This document shows positions 1-10,955 of a DNA stretch of 64,000 bases, piece after piece. A model generated the notes under the pieces. That model had not been told where the DNA came from, ran no database searches, and was given only the letters and a program-made list of their open reading frames with translations. The stretch comes from Pseudomonadota bacterium (GTDB lineage: Bacteria; Desulfobacterota; Desulfobulbia; Desulfobulbales; Desulfocapsaceae). Location of the stretch: the NCBI GenBank assembly GCA_023412495.1, contig JAEYNP010000108.1, forward strand, positions 92,358 through 156,357. The letters run 5' to 3'. Made by a program: the position numbers and the translations under genes. Within the stretch, counting starts at the first letter, position 1, and each line of letters opens with the position of its first letter.

Positions 1-1
1 T

Positions 2-2266
2 TTCGACATCACCTTCATCAATCCGGCGGGTGCGGCGGTGCTCGGCAGGACGCCCGACGAGGTGTTCGGCAAGAAGTGCTACGATCTCTTCAAGACACCG
101 CACTGCAGGACCGACAAATGCGCCTGCGCCCGGGCGATGCGCACCGATGCGGTGGTGACCGATCAGACGATCGCCAGGCCGGCGGAGGGGGTGATCATCC
201 CGATCAAGTACACCGGCGCCCCGATCAAGGACGCCAAGGGCAATATCAAGGGCGCCCTGGAATATGTCCTCGATATGACCGAGGAGGTCAAACAGAAGCA
301 GGTGGCCGACGAGAAGATCGAGAACCTCAACACCCTGCCCACCCCGGTCCTGGCCGTCGACACGGATTTCGCCATCACCTACATCAATCCGGCGGGTGCG
401 GCGGTACTGGGCAGGACACCCGACGAGGTGGTCGGCAAGAAATGCTACGATCTCTTTAAGACGCCGCACTGTAAGACCGACAAGTGCGCCTGCGGCAGGG
501 CGATGCGCACCGATGCGGTGGTGACCGAGCAGACGATCGCCCGGCCGGCGGAGGGGGTGATCATCCCGATCAAGTACACCGGCGCCCCGATCAAGGACGC
601 CAAGGGCAACATCAAGGGCGCCCTGGAATATGTCCTCGACATGACAGAGGAAGTCAAGCAGAAGCAGGCGGCGGATGAGAAGATCGAGAACCTCAACACC
701 ATCCCGACGCCGATCATGGCCATCGACACCGACTACACCATCACCTTCATGAATCCGGCGGGTGCCGCAGTGCTTGGCTCGACGCCGGATCAACTCCTCG
801 GCCGCAAGTGCTATGATCTCTTCAAGACGCCGCACTGCAAGACCGAGAAATGCGCCTGCACCCGGGCGATGAAGACCGATGCGGTGGTGACCGAGCAGAC
901 GATCGCCCGGCCGGCGGAGGGGGTGATCATCCCGATCAAGTACACCGGCGCCCCGATTAAGGACGCCAAGGGCAACATCAAGGGCGCGCTCGAATATGTC
1001 CTCGACATGACCGAGGAGGTGAGGCAGAAGCAGGCGGCGGACGAGAAGATCGAGAACCTCAACACCATCCCGACGCCGATCATGGCCATCGACATCGACT
1101 ACAACGTCACCTTCATGAACCCGGCAGGGGCCGCGGTGCTCGGCCGGAGCCCGGATCAGGTGATCGGCAAGAAGTGCTACGACCTTTTTTGCACCGATCA
1201 CTGCCGCACTGAAAAATGCGCCTGCAGCCAGGCGATGCGCACTGATACCGTGATTCAGGAACAGGCCACGGCGCGGCCGAACGGCAAAATCATGCCGATC
1301 AAGTACACCGCCTCGCCCATCAAGGATGCCAAGGGCAACATCAAGGGGGCGCTGGAATACATCACCGACGTGACCGCCGAGAAAGCGGTGGAAAAACTGA
1401 TCAGCGAGGCGGTGAACGAGGTCGACGGCCTGGTCAGCGAATCAAAGCGCCGCATGGACCAGGGCAGCGTCAAGGTCGATGAGATGAACGTCATGATCGA
1501 CGAGGAGGTGAAGAAGCTCGACGCTGCCCTGAGAACGGTACAGGAGATGGTGGCGAGCTCCGGCGAGATGCTGACGCTTTCGACCGAGTCGAACCGCCTG
1601 GCAGCCGACCTGTCCAGGGAGGCGGAGACCGGCAAGGCGGCCGGCAAGAACGCCGGGCAGAAGCTGATCGACATCAACAACGCCATGCAGAAAAACAACG
1701 AAATGGTGAGCGGCCTGGTCAGCCAGCTGGAGAAGATTTCCGGTTTTGTCGATATCATCAAGGATATCGCTTCGAAGACCAACCTGCTCGCCTTCAATGC
1801 GGCAATCGAGGCGGCCCGGGCGGGCGATGCCGGGCGCGGCTTTGCGGTGGTGGCCGACGAGGTGCGCAAGCTTGCCGAGAACAGCTCGAAGTCGGCCATC
1901 GACATCTCCGATATCGTCAAGAAGGTGGAAAAGGAATCCCTGCAGACGATCACGGCGATGCAGGCCGGGATGGCCATGCTGGACGAAGGCGGTCGGGTGA
2001 TCAACACCGCCCTCGATTCCATGGAGACTATCTCGAGGGGCATCGGGACCATCTCCGGAGCGGTGGGCAATCTCAGCGACAAATCGAAGAATCTCTGCAG
2101 CGGCGGTCAGCGGGTCATGGCGGAGATCGAGGATGTCGCCCACTCCTCAAAGGAGAATCAGCAGTCGACCAGGATCGTCAATCAGTCCCTCAGCGAGACG
2201 GTAGCCGCCCTGGATCGTCTGGTCGGCTCAACCAAAAACCTTCAGGATGCGGTCCGGAACCTTTAG
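2..2266 (+). CDS. Methyl-accepting chemotaxis protein with tandem PAS domains (5' truncated)
   Basis: The reading frame is open from the window edge (first residues [12 protein letters not shown]), so the true start lies upstream. The visible part holds three complete and one partial PAS units that repeat every 122 residues (366 bp), followed by a methyl-accepting signalling domain whose hairpin tip contains [17 protein letters not shown]. Each PAS unit carries a Cys cluster (CYDLF, then HC, then KCAC) that could bind a metal, a cluster or haem. No membrane segment is visible, so this part is cytoplasmic; it would pass a redox or ligand signal to CheA/CheW. The last PAS unit is the most diverged. 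The receptor class is certain and the ligand is unknown. Confidence 0.93.
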   Translation, partial: FDITFINPAGAAVLGRTPDEVFGKKCYDLFKTPHCRTDKCACARAMRTDAVVTDQTIARPAEGVIIPIKYTGAPIKDAKGNIKGALEYVLDMTEEVKQKQVADEKIENLNTLPTPVLAVDTDFAITYINPAGAAVLGRTPDEVVGKKCYDLFKTPHCKTDKCACGRAMRTDAVVTEQTIARPAEGVIIPIKYTGAPIKDAKGNIKGALEYVLDMTEEVKQKQAADEKIENLNTIPTPIMAIDTDYTITFMNPAGAAVLGSTPDQLLGRKCYDLFKTPHCKTEKCACTRAMKTDAVVTEQTIARPAEGVIIPIKYTGAPIKDAKGNIKGALEYVLDMTEEVRQKQAADEKIENLNTIPTPIMAIDIDYNVTFMNPAGAAVLGRSPDQVIGKKCYDLFCTDHCRTEKCACSQAMRTDTVIQEQATARPNGKIMPIKYTASPIKDAKGNIKGALEYITDVTAEKAVEKLISEAVNEVDGLVSESKRRMDQGSVKVDEMNVMIDEEVKKLDAALRTVQEMVASSGEMLTLSTESNRLAADLSREAETGKAAGKNAGQKLIDINNAMQKNNEMVSGLVSQLEKISGFVDIIKDIASKTNLLAFNAAIEAARAGDAGRGFAVVADEVRKLAENSSKSAIDISDIVKKVEKESLQTITAMQAGMAMLDEGGRVINTALDSMETISRGIGTISGAVGNLSDKSKNLCSGGQRVMAEIEDVAHSSKENQQSTRIVNQSLSETVAALDRLVGSTKNLQDAVRNL

Positions 2267-2379
2267 TACCTTAGTAATTATTTCGTGAAGGTACTTATAC
2301 CCCTCAAGGGGGTACTGAAAAGAGTCCCCTCTGCTGTAGGAGGGGATCACAACCCTTGGGTTTGCGGGCATCCCGCATG
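2265..2379 (+). repeat. Dispersed intergenic repeat, copy a
   Basis: Overlaps the stop of the chemoreceptor gene. It contains the shared core GTGAAGGTACTTAT, then a CCCCTC/GAGGGG hairpin and a GCGGGCATCCCGC hairpin. The same order of blocks occurs inverted at 53690-53857, with shorter relatives at 41251-41307 and 59801-59862. No coding potential is seen in the 180-base gap. Confidence 0.7.
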
Positions 2380-2445
2380 AGTAAGGATCATTGATACCCC
2401 GGCCCGGTATGCAAGGTTGCTCGGGCCGGCGGATGAACACAGACT

Positions 2446-3027
2446 ATGATCTACGGTGATAAGATAATGACACCCCGGCTCCGGCTGCGGCGGATAATCG
2501 AGAGCGATCTGCCGCTCTATGTCGCCTGGAGCAACAGCGATCTTGCCCACGGCAGCTATCTCACGCCGGATCGGGAGGATGAAGTCAAGGGGAGGGAGAG
2601 CATCGTTTCCGGCCGGTACTGGAACGATCTCAACCGCCTGTTTCTCATCGAGACGAGGAATGAAAGACCCATCGGCACCATCCGTTACTGGCTGCGGCCG
2701 GAGCGCAAAAGCTGGGCGGTCATGGCCATCAAGATCTCGGAGCCGGAGATGCGCAACAGGGGATTCGGCACCGAGGCCCAGAAATATCTGATCATCCAGC
2801 TTTTCCAGAGAATGAAGGTGCAGGGCGTGGAGATGTACACCGACATCAACAATCGGCCGCAGCAGCGCTGTCTGCAGAAGCTGGGCTTTGAACTGGCGGA
2901 AACCCTCAGCTATGACGATCATCAGGTGAAGCGGGTCGGCCATCTGTTCCGGCTCGACGAGGCTGCCTTTGACCGGAACCCGGTATATCGATATCATTAT
3001 GAATATGAAAGTGGGACTGGTTGTTGA
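2446..3027 (+). CDS. GNAT-family N-acetyltransferase (RimJ/RimL type)
   Basis: A 193-residue protein with the layout of RimJ/RimL-like acetyltransferases: an N-terminal LRLRRIIESDLPLY strand-helix, a central beta sheet, the acetyl-CoA loop around RNRGFGTEAQ (about residues 104-113) and a C-terminal segment QRCLQKLGFELAETL typical of the last helix and strand. It would transfer acetyl from acetyl-CoA to an amine; the substrate cannot be read from sequence. An in-frame ATG at 2467 is an alternative start and neither has a strong ribosome binding site. The 3' end overlaps the next gene by about 23 bases, suggesting co-transcription. Confidence 0.85.
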   Translation: MIYGDKIMTPRLRLRRIIESDLPLYVAWSNSDLAHGSYLTPDREDEVKGRESIVSGRYWNDLNRLFLIETRNERPIGTIRYWLRPERKSWAVMAIKISEPEMRNRGFGTEAQKYLIIQLFQRMKVQGVEMYTDINNRPQQRCLQKLGFELAETLSYDDHQVKRVGHLFRLDEAAFDRNPVYRYHYEYESGTGC

Positions 3028-4030
3028 CGACAGGTACCTGCACCACGCGATTTCCCGGCCATCACCGGAAAATCCTGAGCGATTGCGCAGGCTCTCAATG
3101 ATCGTCCGGGATCGGTACCGGCATGCCTGCCGGATGTTTCCGGCGCGGGCTGCCGAGATTGTCGACATCGAGGCGGTCCATTCCCGCTTTTACCTCGATC
3201 AGCTGAGGCATCATGTGGTGAATGGCGATCCCTATGCCTACGACCGCGACACCTACCTGATGGAGGACTCCTTCTTCACCGCCGAATTGGCGGCGGGAGG
3301 GTGTCTCGAACTTGCCGACCGGATCATGGACGGGACGCTCGACCATGGTTTTGCCCTGATCCGTCCGCCTGGCCACCACGCCGAGCCCGGGCGGGGCATG
3401 GGCTTCTGCATTTTCAACAACGTTTCGGTGACGGCCCGGTATCTGCGCCGGAAATACGGCTTGAACCGGATCCTTGTCGTCGACTTCGACGCCCACCACG
3501 GCAACGGCACCCAGGAAGTGTTCTACGAAACCGACGAGGTTCTGTTTATCTCCATCCACCAGCGCGACCTGTTTCCTTTCACCGGAAAGGTGAATGAGGC
3601 AGGGATCGGGCAGGGGCAGGGGTACACGATCAACATCCCGGTCTTTGCCCAGTTCGGCGATCTGGAATACACCTTCCTTCTGGGCCGCATCCTGCAGAGC
3701 GTCATGGAGCAGTACCTGCCTCAGATCGTCCTGGTCTCTGCCGGCTTCGACGGCCATCGGGACGAGACGATCAGCGGCACTCTGCTCTCCACCGAATGGT
3801 ACGGTCTCGCCACTGCGCTGCTGAAACAGTACGCCCATGATGTCTGCGGCGGCAGGTTGCTGATGATACTCGAGGGGGGGTACAATCCCGTTTCCCTCGA
3901 AGCCTCGGTCCTGACGACTCTTGACAGCCTGCTCACCGCCCGGCGGGATAAGATCGGCATCTTTTATTCGGAACGGGCCAATCAGGTCCTTAAAAATCAT
4001 CCTTTGCACGGTTGCTGGACCCTGCAATAG
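3005..4030 (+). CDS. Histone deacetylase-family (acetoin utilization/acetylpolyamine amidohydrolase-like) protein
   Basis: About 341 residues of the arginase/deacetylase fold. Visible are RPPGHHAEPG (paired active-site His), DFDAHHGNGT (Asp and His zinc ligands), SAGFDGHRDE (third zinc ligand Asp) and EGGYNP (catalytic Tyr loop). The enzyme would hydrolyse acetylated amines such as acetyl-lysine or acetylpolyamines using zinc. The frame is open from a TTG at 2969, but ATG codons at 2999 and 3005 fit the family better, since residues MKVGLVVDDRY begin the first strand. It overlaps the upstream acetyltransferase gene, an arrangement that pairs acetylation with deacetylation. The substrate is unknown. 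Confidence 0.88.
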   Translation: MKVGLVVDDRYLHHAISRPSPENPERLRRLSMIVRDRYRHACRMFPARAAEIVDIEAVHSRFYLDQLRHHVVNGDPYAYDRDTYLMEDSFFTAELAAGGCLELADRIMDGTLDHGFALIRPPGHHAEPGRGMGFCIFNNVSVTARYLRRKYGLNRILVVDFDAHHGNGTQEVFYETDEVLFISIHQRDLFPFTGKVNEAGIGQGQGYTINIPVFAQFGDLEYTFLLGRILQSVMEQYLPQIVLVSAGFDGHRDETISGTLLSTEWYGLATALLKQYAHDVCGGRLLMILEGGYNPVSLEASVLTTLDSLLTARRDKIGIFYSERANQVLKNHPLHGCWTLQ

Positions 4031-4044
4031 AACGATCGGAAGCC

Positions 4045-4485
4045 ATGACAAAAAATATCAGTGTTGACGAGCAAGCCCTCAAAACCATTTTTCACGAATG
4101 CCGGCAGTGCGGAACCTGCTGTAAGAAGTACCGCAAAATTGTCCTGCAACCGGACGAGGTGGAATTTATCGAGAAGATGGGCGGGCATGTCGGGGTGGGG
4201 GTAAGCATGGCGACCATCAGGGAGAAAGGGCTGACTGCCGCAACCGCAGAAGCAAAAGCCGACGGAAAGCTCTACATGATCCATCCCGACGACAAAGGCT
4301 GTGTCTTTCTGCAGCTCAAGAACGGCAAATACTGCTGCACTATCTACCATTACCGGCCGAAAACCTGCCGGGGCTTTCGCTGCAATCTTGCCGATGACAG
4401 TTTTCTCCAGTTGTTCGGCGGTCAGGATGCCATCCATCTCCTCGGCACGGACCGCTACGGTTTGCCCCTGAAAAAGGACTTATGA
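4045..4485 (+). CDS. YkgJ-family CxxCxxCC metal-chelating protein
   Basis: A 146-residue protein with the zinc/iron-chelating signature CRQCGTCCKK near the N terminus and later cysteines in KYCCTIYHYRPKTCRGFRCN, the standard set for the UPF0153/YkgJ family. These small cytoplasmic proteins bind Fe or Zn; their job is poorly defined. The frame extends to a TTG at 4012 overlapping the deacetylase gene, but ATG 4045 with conserved N-terminal length is preferred. It is the last gene of the three-gene plus-strand group and converges with the permease gene, leaving only 9 bases between stops. Confidence 0.85.
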   Translation: MTKNISVDEQALKTIFHECRQCGTCCKKYRKIVLQPDEVEFIEKMGGHVGVGVSMATIREKGLTAATAEAKADGKLYMIHPDDKGCVFLQLKNGKYCCTIYHYRPKTCRGFRCNLADDSFLQLFGGQDAIHLLGTDRYGLPLKKDL

Positions 4486-4494
4486 GAAATCCCG

Positions 4495-5598
4495 TTACTT
4501 GCCGTTGCGGATATAGGGGTCGTACTTCTTCAGGTAGATTTCAGAGAGGGTGAGGAAGGCCGTGATGATCAGCGGGCCATAGATGATTCCGAGAATGCCG
4601 TAGACGCTCAACCCGCCGATGATCGACAGAAAAACCAGCAGGGTATGCATCTTCACCTCGGTGCCGACCATCTTGGGCTTGGCTATGTATTCCATGCCGA
4701 AGGAAAGAACCATATAGAAAATGACGAGGAAGATGCCCTGACCCAGCCTGTCGCTCAGCATGAGATAGAGCGCGGTCGGGATCATCACCAGCCCGATGCC
4801 GAAAATCGGCAGGAAAGCCAGGATCGCCATGACACATCCCCAGAGCAGCGGGGAACTGAGTCCCATCACGGAAAAAACCACCCCGCCGATAATCCCCTGC
4901 ACCAGACCGCAGATGCCGTTTCCCTTGAGGATGGCATTGGCGATTTCCTGAAACTTGTTGATCAGCAGATGATTCTCATGCTCCGGCAGCGGCGAGATGC
5001 GGATCAGGTATTCGATGAGCTTCGGCATATCCATGAGGAGAAAGAAGATCACCAGGATCATCATGAGAAAAAGAGCGAGGAATTCCGCGATATTCGCTGC
5101 CCAGGAACTGGCCTGGTTGTAGAGCAGGAGACCACCGTTCTTCGCCAGATAGGAAAAGGTGTCGGAAAGATGGGAGGGGTTGAATTCGAAGCCGACGACT
5201 TGCCGGAGCTGTTCCTGAAATTGTAAAATGAGAGGGCTCTCCTGGATAAAGAGCTGAAGCTTCATGCCGATTCGGCTGTCTCGTCCCCAGGTGTAGATGT
5301 TGAGCGCTTCATCGGCCAAGGCAAAGACGAAGAGAATCAGAGGGATGAACACGATGGCGATGATCAGAAAACACGTTGCCGCCGAAGAAAGTGGATTGGA
5401 GAGCATCCTGCCCAGGAAGATGTAAATTGGCCGGAATAGATTGGCGAGCAGGAACGACAGGACCAGGATCGACCAGAACGGCCAGAGAATCCGGCCGAAA
5501 AAGAAGATCGAGATCAGGAATACCAGAAGGAAATACCTGGTGCTCAACGGGCTGGGGATCTGGTCATTCGCTCGGTAACCTGTCTCGGGTGAATGCAT
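4495..5598 (-). CDS. AI-2E family (PerM/YdiK-like) transporter
   Basis: A 367-residue integral membrane protein. The N terminus has a hydrophobic pair of helices (FLLVFLISIFFFGRILWPFW, then a second helix), a central soluble stretch, and a C-terminal bundle containing GNGICGLVQGIIGGVVF and the characteristic PLLWG...LPIFGIGLVMIPTALYL motif. This matches the AI-2E exporter/permease family, whose members export small molecules or act as ion/proton antiporters. The cargo cannot be deduced. The gene stands alone on the minus strand and is divergent from ilvE. Length is normal for the family. Confidence 0.9.
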   Translation of the reverse strand: MHSPETGYRANDQIPSPLSTRYFLLVFLISIFFFGRILWPFWSILVLSFLLANLFRPIYIFLGRMLSNPLSSAATCFLIIAIVFIPLILFVFALADEALNIYTWGRDSRIGMKLQLFIQESPLILQFQEQLRQVVGFEFNPSHLSDTFSYLAKNGGLLLYNQASSWAANIAEFLALFLMMILVIFFLLMDMPKLIEYLIRISPLPEHENHLLINKFQEIANAILKGNGICGLVQGIIGGVVFSVMGLSSPLLWGCVMAILAFLPIFGIGLVMIPTALYLMLSDRLGQGIFLVIFYMVLSFGMEYIAKPKMVGTEVKMHTLLVFLSIIGGLSVYGILGIIYGPLIITAFLTLSEIYLKKYDPYIRNGK

Positions 5599-5788
5599 GA
5601 GAACTTCTTAGGTAATTCGGGTTGGTGAGGGTGATGAAATAGAGTTGCATTTGCTCGGGCAGCTGAGGTATTTTTATAGACTTTTATCGGAAAATACTGG
5701 GTTTTTGCTGCGCTCGGCGTAGCAAGAAGTATATCCTCTCTACTTGATTAAGCAAAGAAAAATAACAGGGCTCTAGGAGATTGGCGGA

Positions 5789-6871
5789 ATGTGGGAAGAT
5801 CTTGGAATCGCATTGGAAAAAGTTGAAAAGGAGAAGCTGAAGAAGAAACCCGATCCTGACAAGCTCGGGTTCGGCCTGCACTTCACCGATCATATGTTCC
5901 TGATGAAATGGAACAAGGCCGAAGGCTGGCATGATGCCCGGATCTGCCCCTATCATGATTTCAGCTTGAATCCGGCGTCGATGGTTTTCCATTACGGTCA
6001 GGCGATCTTCGAGGGGCTCAAGGCCTACAGGGGGAAGGATAATCAGTTGTTCCTGTTCCGGCCGAAAGACAATTTCGAGAGGATGAACACCTCGGCGCTG
6101 AGGATGTGCATGCCCCGCATCCCGGTGGATAAGATGGTGAGCGCACTGAAGGCCCTTGTTTATCTGGAAAAGCAATGGGTTCCAAGGACGGAGGGGGCGA
6201 CCCTCTATATCCGGCCGACGATGATCGCGGTTGAGCCGACACTGGGGGTGAAGCCTTCTTCTTCCTATTATTTTTACATCATCATGTCCCCGGTCGGCGC
6301 CTATTACGCCGAAGGCTGCAATCCCACCAAGATCTACATCAGCGATCAATTTGTCCGGGCCGTGAAGGGCGGGGTCGGCAATGTCAAGACCGCAGGCAAC
6401 TATGCCGCTTCCCTCCTCACCTCGGAGATAGCCAAAAAGGCAGGTTGCACCCAGGTTCTTTGGCTCGACGCCTGCGAACATAAATATATAGAGGAGGTGG
6501 GCACCAGCAACATCTTCTTCAGGATCGACGACCAGCTCATCACCCCGCCACTGGAAGGCTCGATCCTCGGCGGGCTCACCCGCGATTCGGTGCTGAAGCT
6601 TGTCGCCGGCTGGGGCATCGATGTGGCCGAGGAAAGGATTTCCATCGAGGAAGTGCTCCAAGCAAACCGGAGTGGCAGGCTTCAGGAAGTTTTCGGCACC
6701 GGCACCGCCGCAGTCATCTCTCCCGTCGGTGAATTCCTTTACAAAGACGAACACTATGTCATCAATGACGGCCGGACCGGCGAGATTGCGGCGAGGTTGT
6801 ACAAAGAACTGCAGGCCATCCAAAACGGTTATCAGGACGATCCTTTCAATTGGGTTGTCCGGGTCGGCTGA
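5789..6871 (+). CDS. ilvE: Branched-chain amino acid aminotransferase
   Basis: A 360-residue fold type IV PLP enzyme of the longer bacterial/eukaryotic BCAT class. It contains FHYGQAIFEGLKAY near residue 70, the PLP-lysine segment GNVKTAGNYAASL, the EVGTSNIFF motif and the phosphate-binding GTGTAAVISPVG. It interconverts branched-chain amino acids with their 2-oxo acids, using 2-oxoglutarate/glutamate, as the last step of Val, Leu and Ile synthesis. The ATG start is preceded by GGCGGA. It appears monocistronic; groESL follows after 230 bases with its own leader. Confidence 0.94.
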   Translation: MWEDLGIALEKVEKEKLKKKPDPDKLGFGLHFTDHMFLMKWNKAEGWHDARICPYHDFSLNPASMVFHYGQAIFEGLKAYRGKDNQLFLFRPKDNFERMNTSALRMCMPRIPVDKMVSALKALVYLEKQWVPRTEGATLYIRPTMIAVEPTLGVKPSSSYYFYIIMSPVGAYYAEGCNPTKIYISDQFVRAVKGGVGNVKTAGNYAASLLTSEIAKKAGCTQVLWLDACEHKYIEEVGTSNIFFRIDDQLITPPLEGSILGGLTRDSVLKLVAGWGIDVAEERISIEEVLQANRSGRLQEVFGTGTAAVISPVGEFLYKDEHYVINDGRTGEIAARLYKELQAIQNGYQDDPFNWVVRVG

Positions 6872-7033
6872 TGTCAGTTATGTTGAATGATTTGGTGGTC
6901 TTATAACATATTTGAGGCTACCGGGGCTTCCCCCTTCTTTTTTTCCTTTTCGGGCCTTGATTTTTAAAAATACAACCCTATAGTGTGCGCAAGTTTGATA
7001 TAGGGTCCCGTAACTCGGGCAAAAATTCAATTT

Positions 7034-7069
7034 GGAGCGCCATATTTCGCGTTGTGGGCTCCTTTTTTT
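7034..7069 (+). terminator. Hairpin plus T-run upstream of groES
   Basis: GGAGC-CCA pairs with TGGGCTCC with one bulged G, followed directly by seven T residues. It sits only 35 bases before the groES start, so it may either end ilvE read-through or act as an attenuator in the groESL leader. No CIRCE inverted repeat is seen. Confidence 0.55.
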
Positions 7070-7103
7070 GAACCAAATCATTCGTATTGTTAGGAGGTAG
7101 TTA

Positions 7104-7394
7104 ATGAAAATTCGTCCGTTGAATGATCGTCTTTTGGTGAAGAGGTTGGCAGAAGAAGCTAAGACTGCGGGTGGCATCATCATTCCCGACACCGCCAAAG
7201 AGAAACCGGCCGAGGGAGAAGTTGTGGCGGTTGGCCCCGGAAAGTTGAATGATAAAGGTGACAGAATGACCCTGCAGGTCAAAGCCGGGGATAGAGTCCT
7301 CTTTTCCAAATACGGCGGCACCGAAGTGAAAATAGAAGGTGAAGACTACTTGATCATGCGCGAAGACGACATCCTCGGAATTGTCGAAAAGTAA
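7104..7394 (+). CDS. groES: Co-chaperonin GroES
   Basis: A 96-residue protein of standard length beginning [14 protein letters not shown], with the mobile loop [20 protein letters not shown] and the C-terminal [15 protein letters not shown]. It caps the GroEL chamber during ATP-driven protein folding in the cytoplasm. A strong ribosome binding site (TAGGAGG) precedes the ATG. groEL follows after 53 bases in the same transcript. Confidence 0.98.
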   Translation: MKIRPLNDRLLVKRLAEEAKTAGGIIIPDTAKEKPAEGEVVAVGPGKLNDKGDRMTLQVKAGDRVLFSKYGGTEVKIEGEDYLIMREDDILGIVEK

Positions 7395-7429
7395 TTCCGG
7401 GATAATCTCTACAAAAAAATCTCGTTTAA

Positions 7430-9091
<1,662 letters not shown>

Positions 9092-9121
9092 GAACTGCAG
9101 CCCCTACCGCAGGTTGTTGCT

Positions 9122-9155
9122 CGGAAGGTCCCTTCGCGGGACCTTCCGCATTTTG
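9122..9155 (+). terminator. groESL terminator
   Basis: An 11-bp perfect stem (CGGAAGGTCCC with GGGACCTTCCG) around a TTCGC loop, followed by CATTTTG. It lies 30 bases after the groEL stop. Confidence 0.8.
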
Positions 9156-9190
9156 AGATATAAAATCGCTGCCCCTGTCGTTGAAAGGTG

Positions 9191-9219
9191 TTGACAGACT
9201 GCAGACTATAGGGTATTTA
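9191..9219 (+). promoter_or_regulatory. tRNA-Met promoter
   Basis: A perfect -35 TTGACA, a 17-bp spacer and a -10 TATTTA. The predicted transcription start would be about 10 bases before the tRNA 5' end. Confidence 0.7.
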
Positions 9220-9236
9220 TCTTCGCCTTGTCGCAC

Positions 9237-9313
9237 GGCGATGTAGCTCAGTTGGTTAGAGCATGCGGCTCATATCCGCAGTGTCCGGGGTTCAAGTCCC
9301 TGCATCGCCACCA
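9237..9313 (+). tRNA. tRNA-Met (CAT)
   Basis: A 77-base cloverleaf with encoded CCA. The acceptor stem is GGCGATG/CATCGCC, the anticodon stem TGCGG/CCGCA frames loop CTCATAT (anticodon CAT), and the T arm contains GTTCAAGTC. The paired acceptor end fits an elongator rather than initiator tRNA; a lysidine-modified tRNA-Ile(CAT) cannot be fully excluded from sequence alone. Confidence 0.9.
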
Positions 9314-9345
9314 GAATCAGCTAGCCATTTTGGCTATTTACATAT

Positions 9346-9384
9346 AAGCCCCGCTACAGGTTACCGTAGCGGGGCTTCTTTTTT
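9346..9384 (+). terminator. tRNA-Met terminator
   Basis: AAGCCCCGCTAC pairs perfectly with GTAGCGGGGCTT across an 8-base loop and is followed by CTTTTTT, a textbook intrinsic terminator. Confidence 0.9.
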
Positions 9385-9409
9385 GTGAGGCAAGGAATCT
9401 GTTTTTCCA

Positions 9410-9655
9410 TCAAGCCCACCGTGAACCAGGCAGAGCATCGGCCAGGTGCACCCAATATTCGTCGAGATATTCGTGCTCGATGTGACTCGCTTGCCGGTGA
9501 CGTGGGAGGGTTGGTTGCTGAGAGTGCTGGCTGCGGTCCAGCTGGGTCAAGGGCAAGGTCGAGAGGTATCTATCCATCCTTGACCAACTGCGGCGGGAGA
9601 ATATGAGCTCATCCTCAGATTGAGGACGGGATGAGGGACGGCGGAAAACTGTCAT
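9410..9655 (-). CDS. Doubtful small ORF in decayed region
   Basis: An 81-codon frame that starts with an ATGA overlap at the end of a preceding minus-strand frame (stop at 9655-9657) encoding a fragment ending WSDVNF. The peptide is rich in Ser, Arg and Gln and matches nothing I recognise. Together with the frames at 9797-9970 and 10199-10342 it may be a broken multi-gene remnant. Treat as low confidence. Confidence 0.25.
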   Translation of the reverse strand: MTVFRRPSSRPQSEDELIFSRRSWSRMDRYLSTLPLTQLDRSQHSQQPTLPRHRQASHIEHEYLDEYWVHLADALPGSRWA

Positions 9656-9796
9656 CAGAAATTTACGTCACTCCACTGGCATCTGCCCTCTCCCGCCGCG
9701 CGGGCAAATTTCACAAGCACCTCTGAGTCCACTCCCCAGGGCAAGGACTTTTTCGGGGCGCAGGTGAGGAGCAGACCGCGCATTACTGTCGGATCG

Positions 9797-9970
9797 TTAA
9801 GAATGGCGATGTGGTCGCGTTTGCTGGTTTACTTTGCCATCTTCGAAGTTTTCCCCCTTTTGGGTGAAAACTACATAAGGATGAAGCCCCCGCTTAGCAA
9901 TCAAGAGGCCCTTAGCCACCATCCGGCGCAGTTGCGCCGAGCGCCGTATTTGGACACGCCACAGAGACAT
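9797..9970 (-). CDS. Small winged-helix-like ORF (remnant)
   Basis: A 57-codon frame from ATG 9970. The stretch SAQLRRMVAKGLLIAKRG followed by YVVFTQKGE has the look of a recognition helix plus wing from a winged-helix DNA-binding domain. Upstream, the same frame reads through plausible protein (LAADIVGQITSVDAM) to a TGA at about 10010 and a further ATG at about 10045, so the gene is probably a truncated or interrupted remnant. No ribosome binding site is evident. The function is not known. Confidence 0.35.
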   Translation of the reverse strand: MSLWRVQIRRSAQLRRMVAKGLLIAKRGLHPYVVFTQKGENFEDGKVNQQTRPHRHS

Positions 9971-10198
9971 GGCATCGACAGAGGTGATCTGCCCAACGAT
10001 ATCGGCGGCAAGTCACCTGTCTTCAGCCGCGGTCTTGGCGGCCATTGGATGTCGCAGAACTAAAGTCTTGCTCACCAAAAGCCACCTTGTTTCTCGCGCC
10101 ACCTTGACACAACTTGGCCCGTGGCTTCCGGTACAACGCGCTTAACGAACACCGCTTGATGGCTTGTCCAGAGAGTATAGAGCGAGTCCTTCTTCTGT

Positions 10199-10342
10199 TT
10201 ATGATGGCACCAGGCATCCGGCTGCCACGAGGCGCTCTATGGCTTTGTTCACGTTCTTTACTGGCAGGTTGGTTAACCATGAGATTTCCAGGCTGTTCAT
10301 GCTTTCCGGGCAGGCGTTGCCGAATGGATATAGCTGGTTCAT
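10199..10342 (-). CDS. 47-residue winged-helix-like small protein
   Basis: Starts at ATG 10342 behind a good ribosome binding site (GAGGGG, 7 bases upstream). The segment EISWLTNLPVKNVNKAIERL followed by VAAGCLV resembles helix-turn-helix plus wing architecture. It ends in VPS and is followed by disabled sequence. It is either a very short DNA-binding protein or the N-terminal part of a broken one. The surrounding 1 kb has similar remnants on the same strand. Confidence 0.4.
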   Translation of the reverse strand: MNQLYPFGNACPESMNSLEISWLTNLPVKNVNKAIERLVAAGCLVPS

Positions 10343-10402
10343 TTCTTTGCCCCTCTTGGTGCGAGAAGCTTTTATCTGCGCTTGCCCCTTTTTCTTAAAA
10401 TA

Positions 10403-10916
10403 GTCAAATAGTTACCTCAAAAATAAGGTGGTTCACCCGCCAAAAGAAAAAGAGCGGTAACTATGCAGGTTGGCGTAACGGCCTACGGACCAGCGAGCAT
10501 GAGGCTCCCTGCATAGCTCCGCCAAAAAGAGAAGGCAAGTCATACTTCGGACAAAAAAATACCGCCAGGACTGGTAAGGTCGGCGGTAATATCCGCCGTA
10601 GGTTCGGGACGCCAATCCCGGCCTCTGTCTTTTTCAGAAGCAATTGAAGGAGATCGTCTAGGATTTTCGATCGGTGATTGGTCTCCCCTTTTTTTGCTAA
10701 AATAGGAGGCAAAATTTCTGAGCTTATTGCTCGGCACTCCCAAAAGCAAGACGTCTGGCCTCGGCGGTAACGGGGATATAGGTAGGTTTTTCGGGGTTTC
10801 GGGAATATCAGCCGACGACCGCAAGACCCGACCATGCCTCTGGACTTCCATCTTAACTGTGATATATTGTCAGGCGAGGAATTTATAGTACCAGTGTTGG
10901 TTCACGCAAAAAGTGC
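10403..10916. other. Gene-poor stretch
   Basis: About 510 bases with no convincing gene. Overlapping minus-strand frames (for example 10540-10851) are open but lack recognisable domains and good starts. Several short GC-rich inverted repeats (ACCGCC/GGCGGT types) occur near 10560-10600. I see no RNA gene. Confidence 0.4.
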
Positions 10917-10955
10917 ATGCAGGTTTTAGGCGAGGACGCGGTTGGGGGTGAGAGG

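Noticed and set aside
38..1140. 366-bp periodicity considered as a CRISPR or minisatellite array
   Set aside because: The repeats are in frame and code for PAS domains; there are no spacers.
10000..10045. In-frame TGA in a minus-strand remnant, considered as selenocysteine because selC is present
   Set aside because: No SECIS-like hairpin follows the TGA and the protein family is not a known selenoprotein; decay is simpler.
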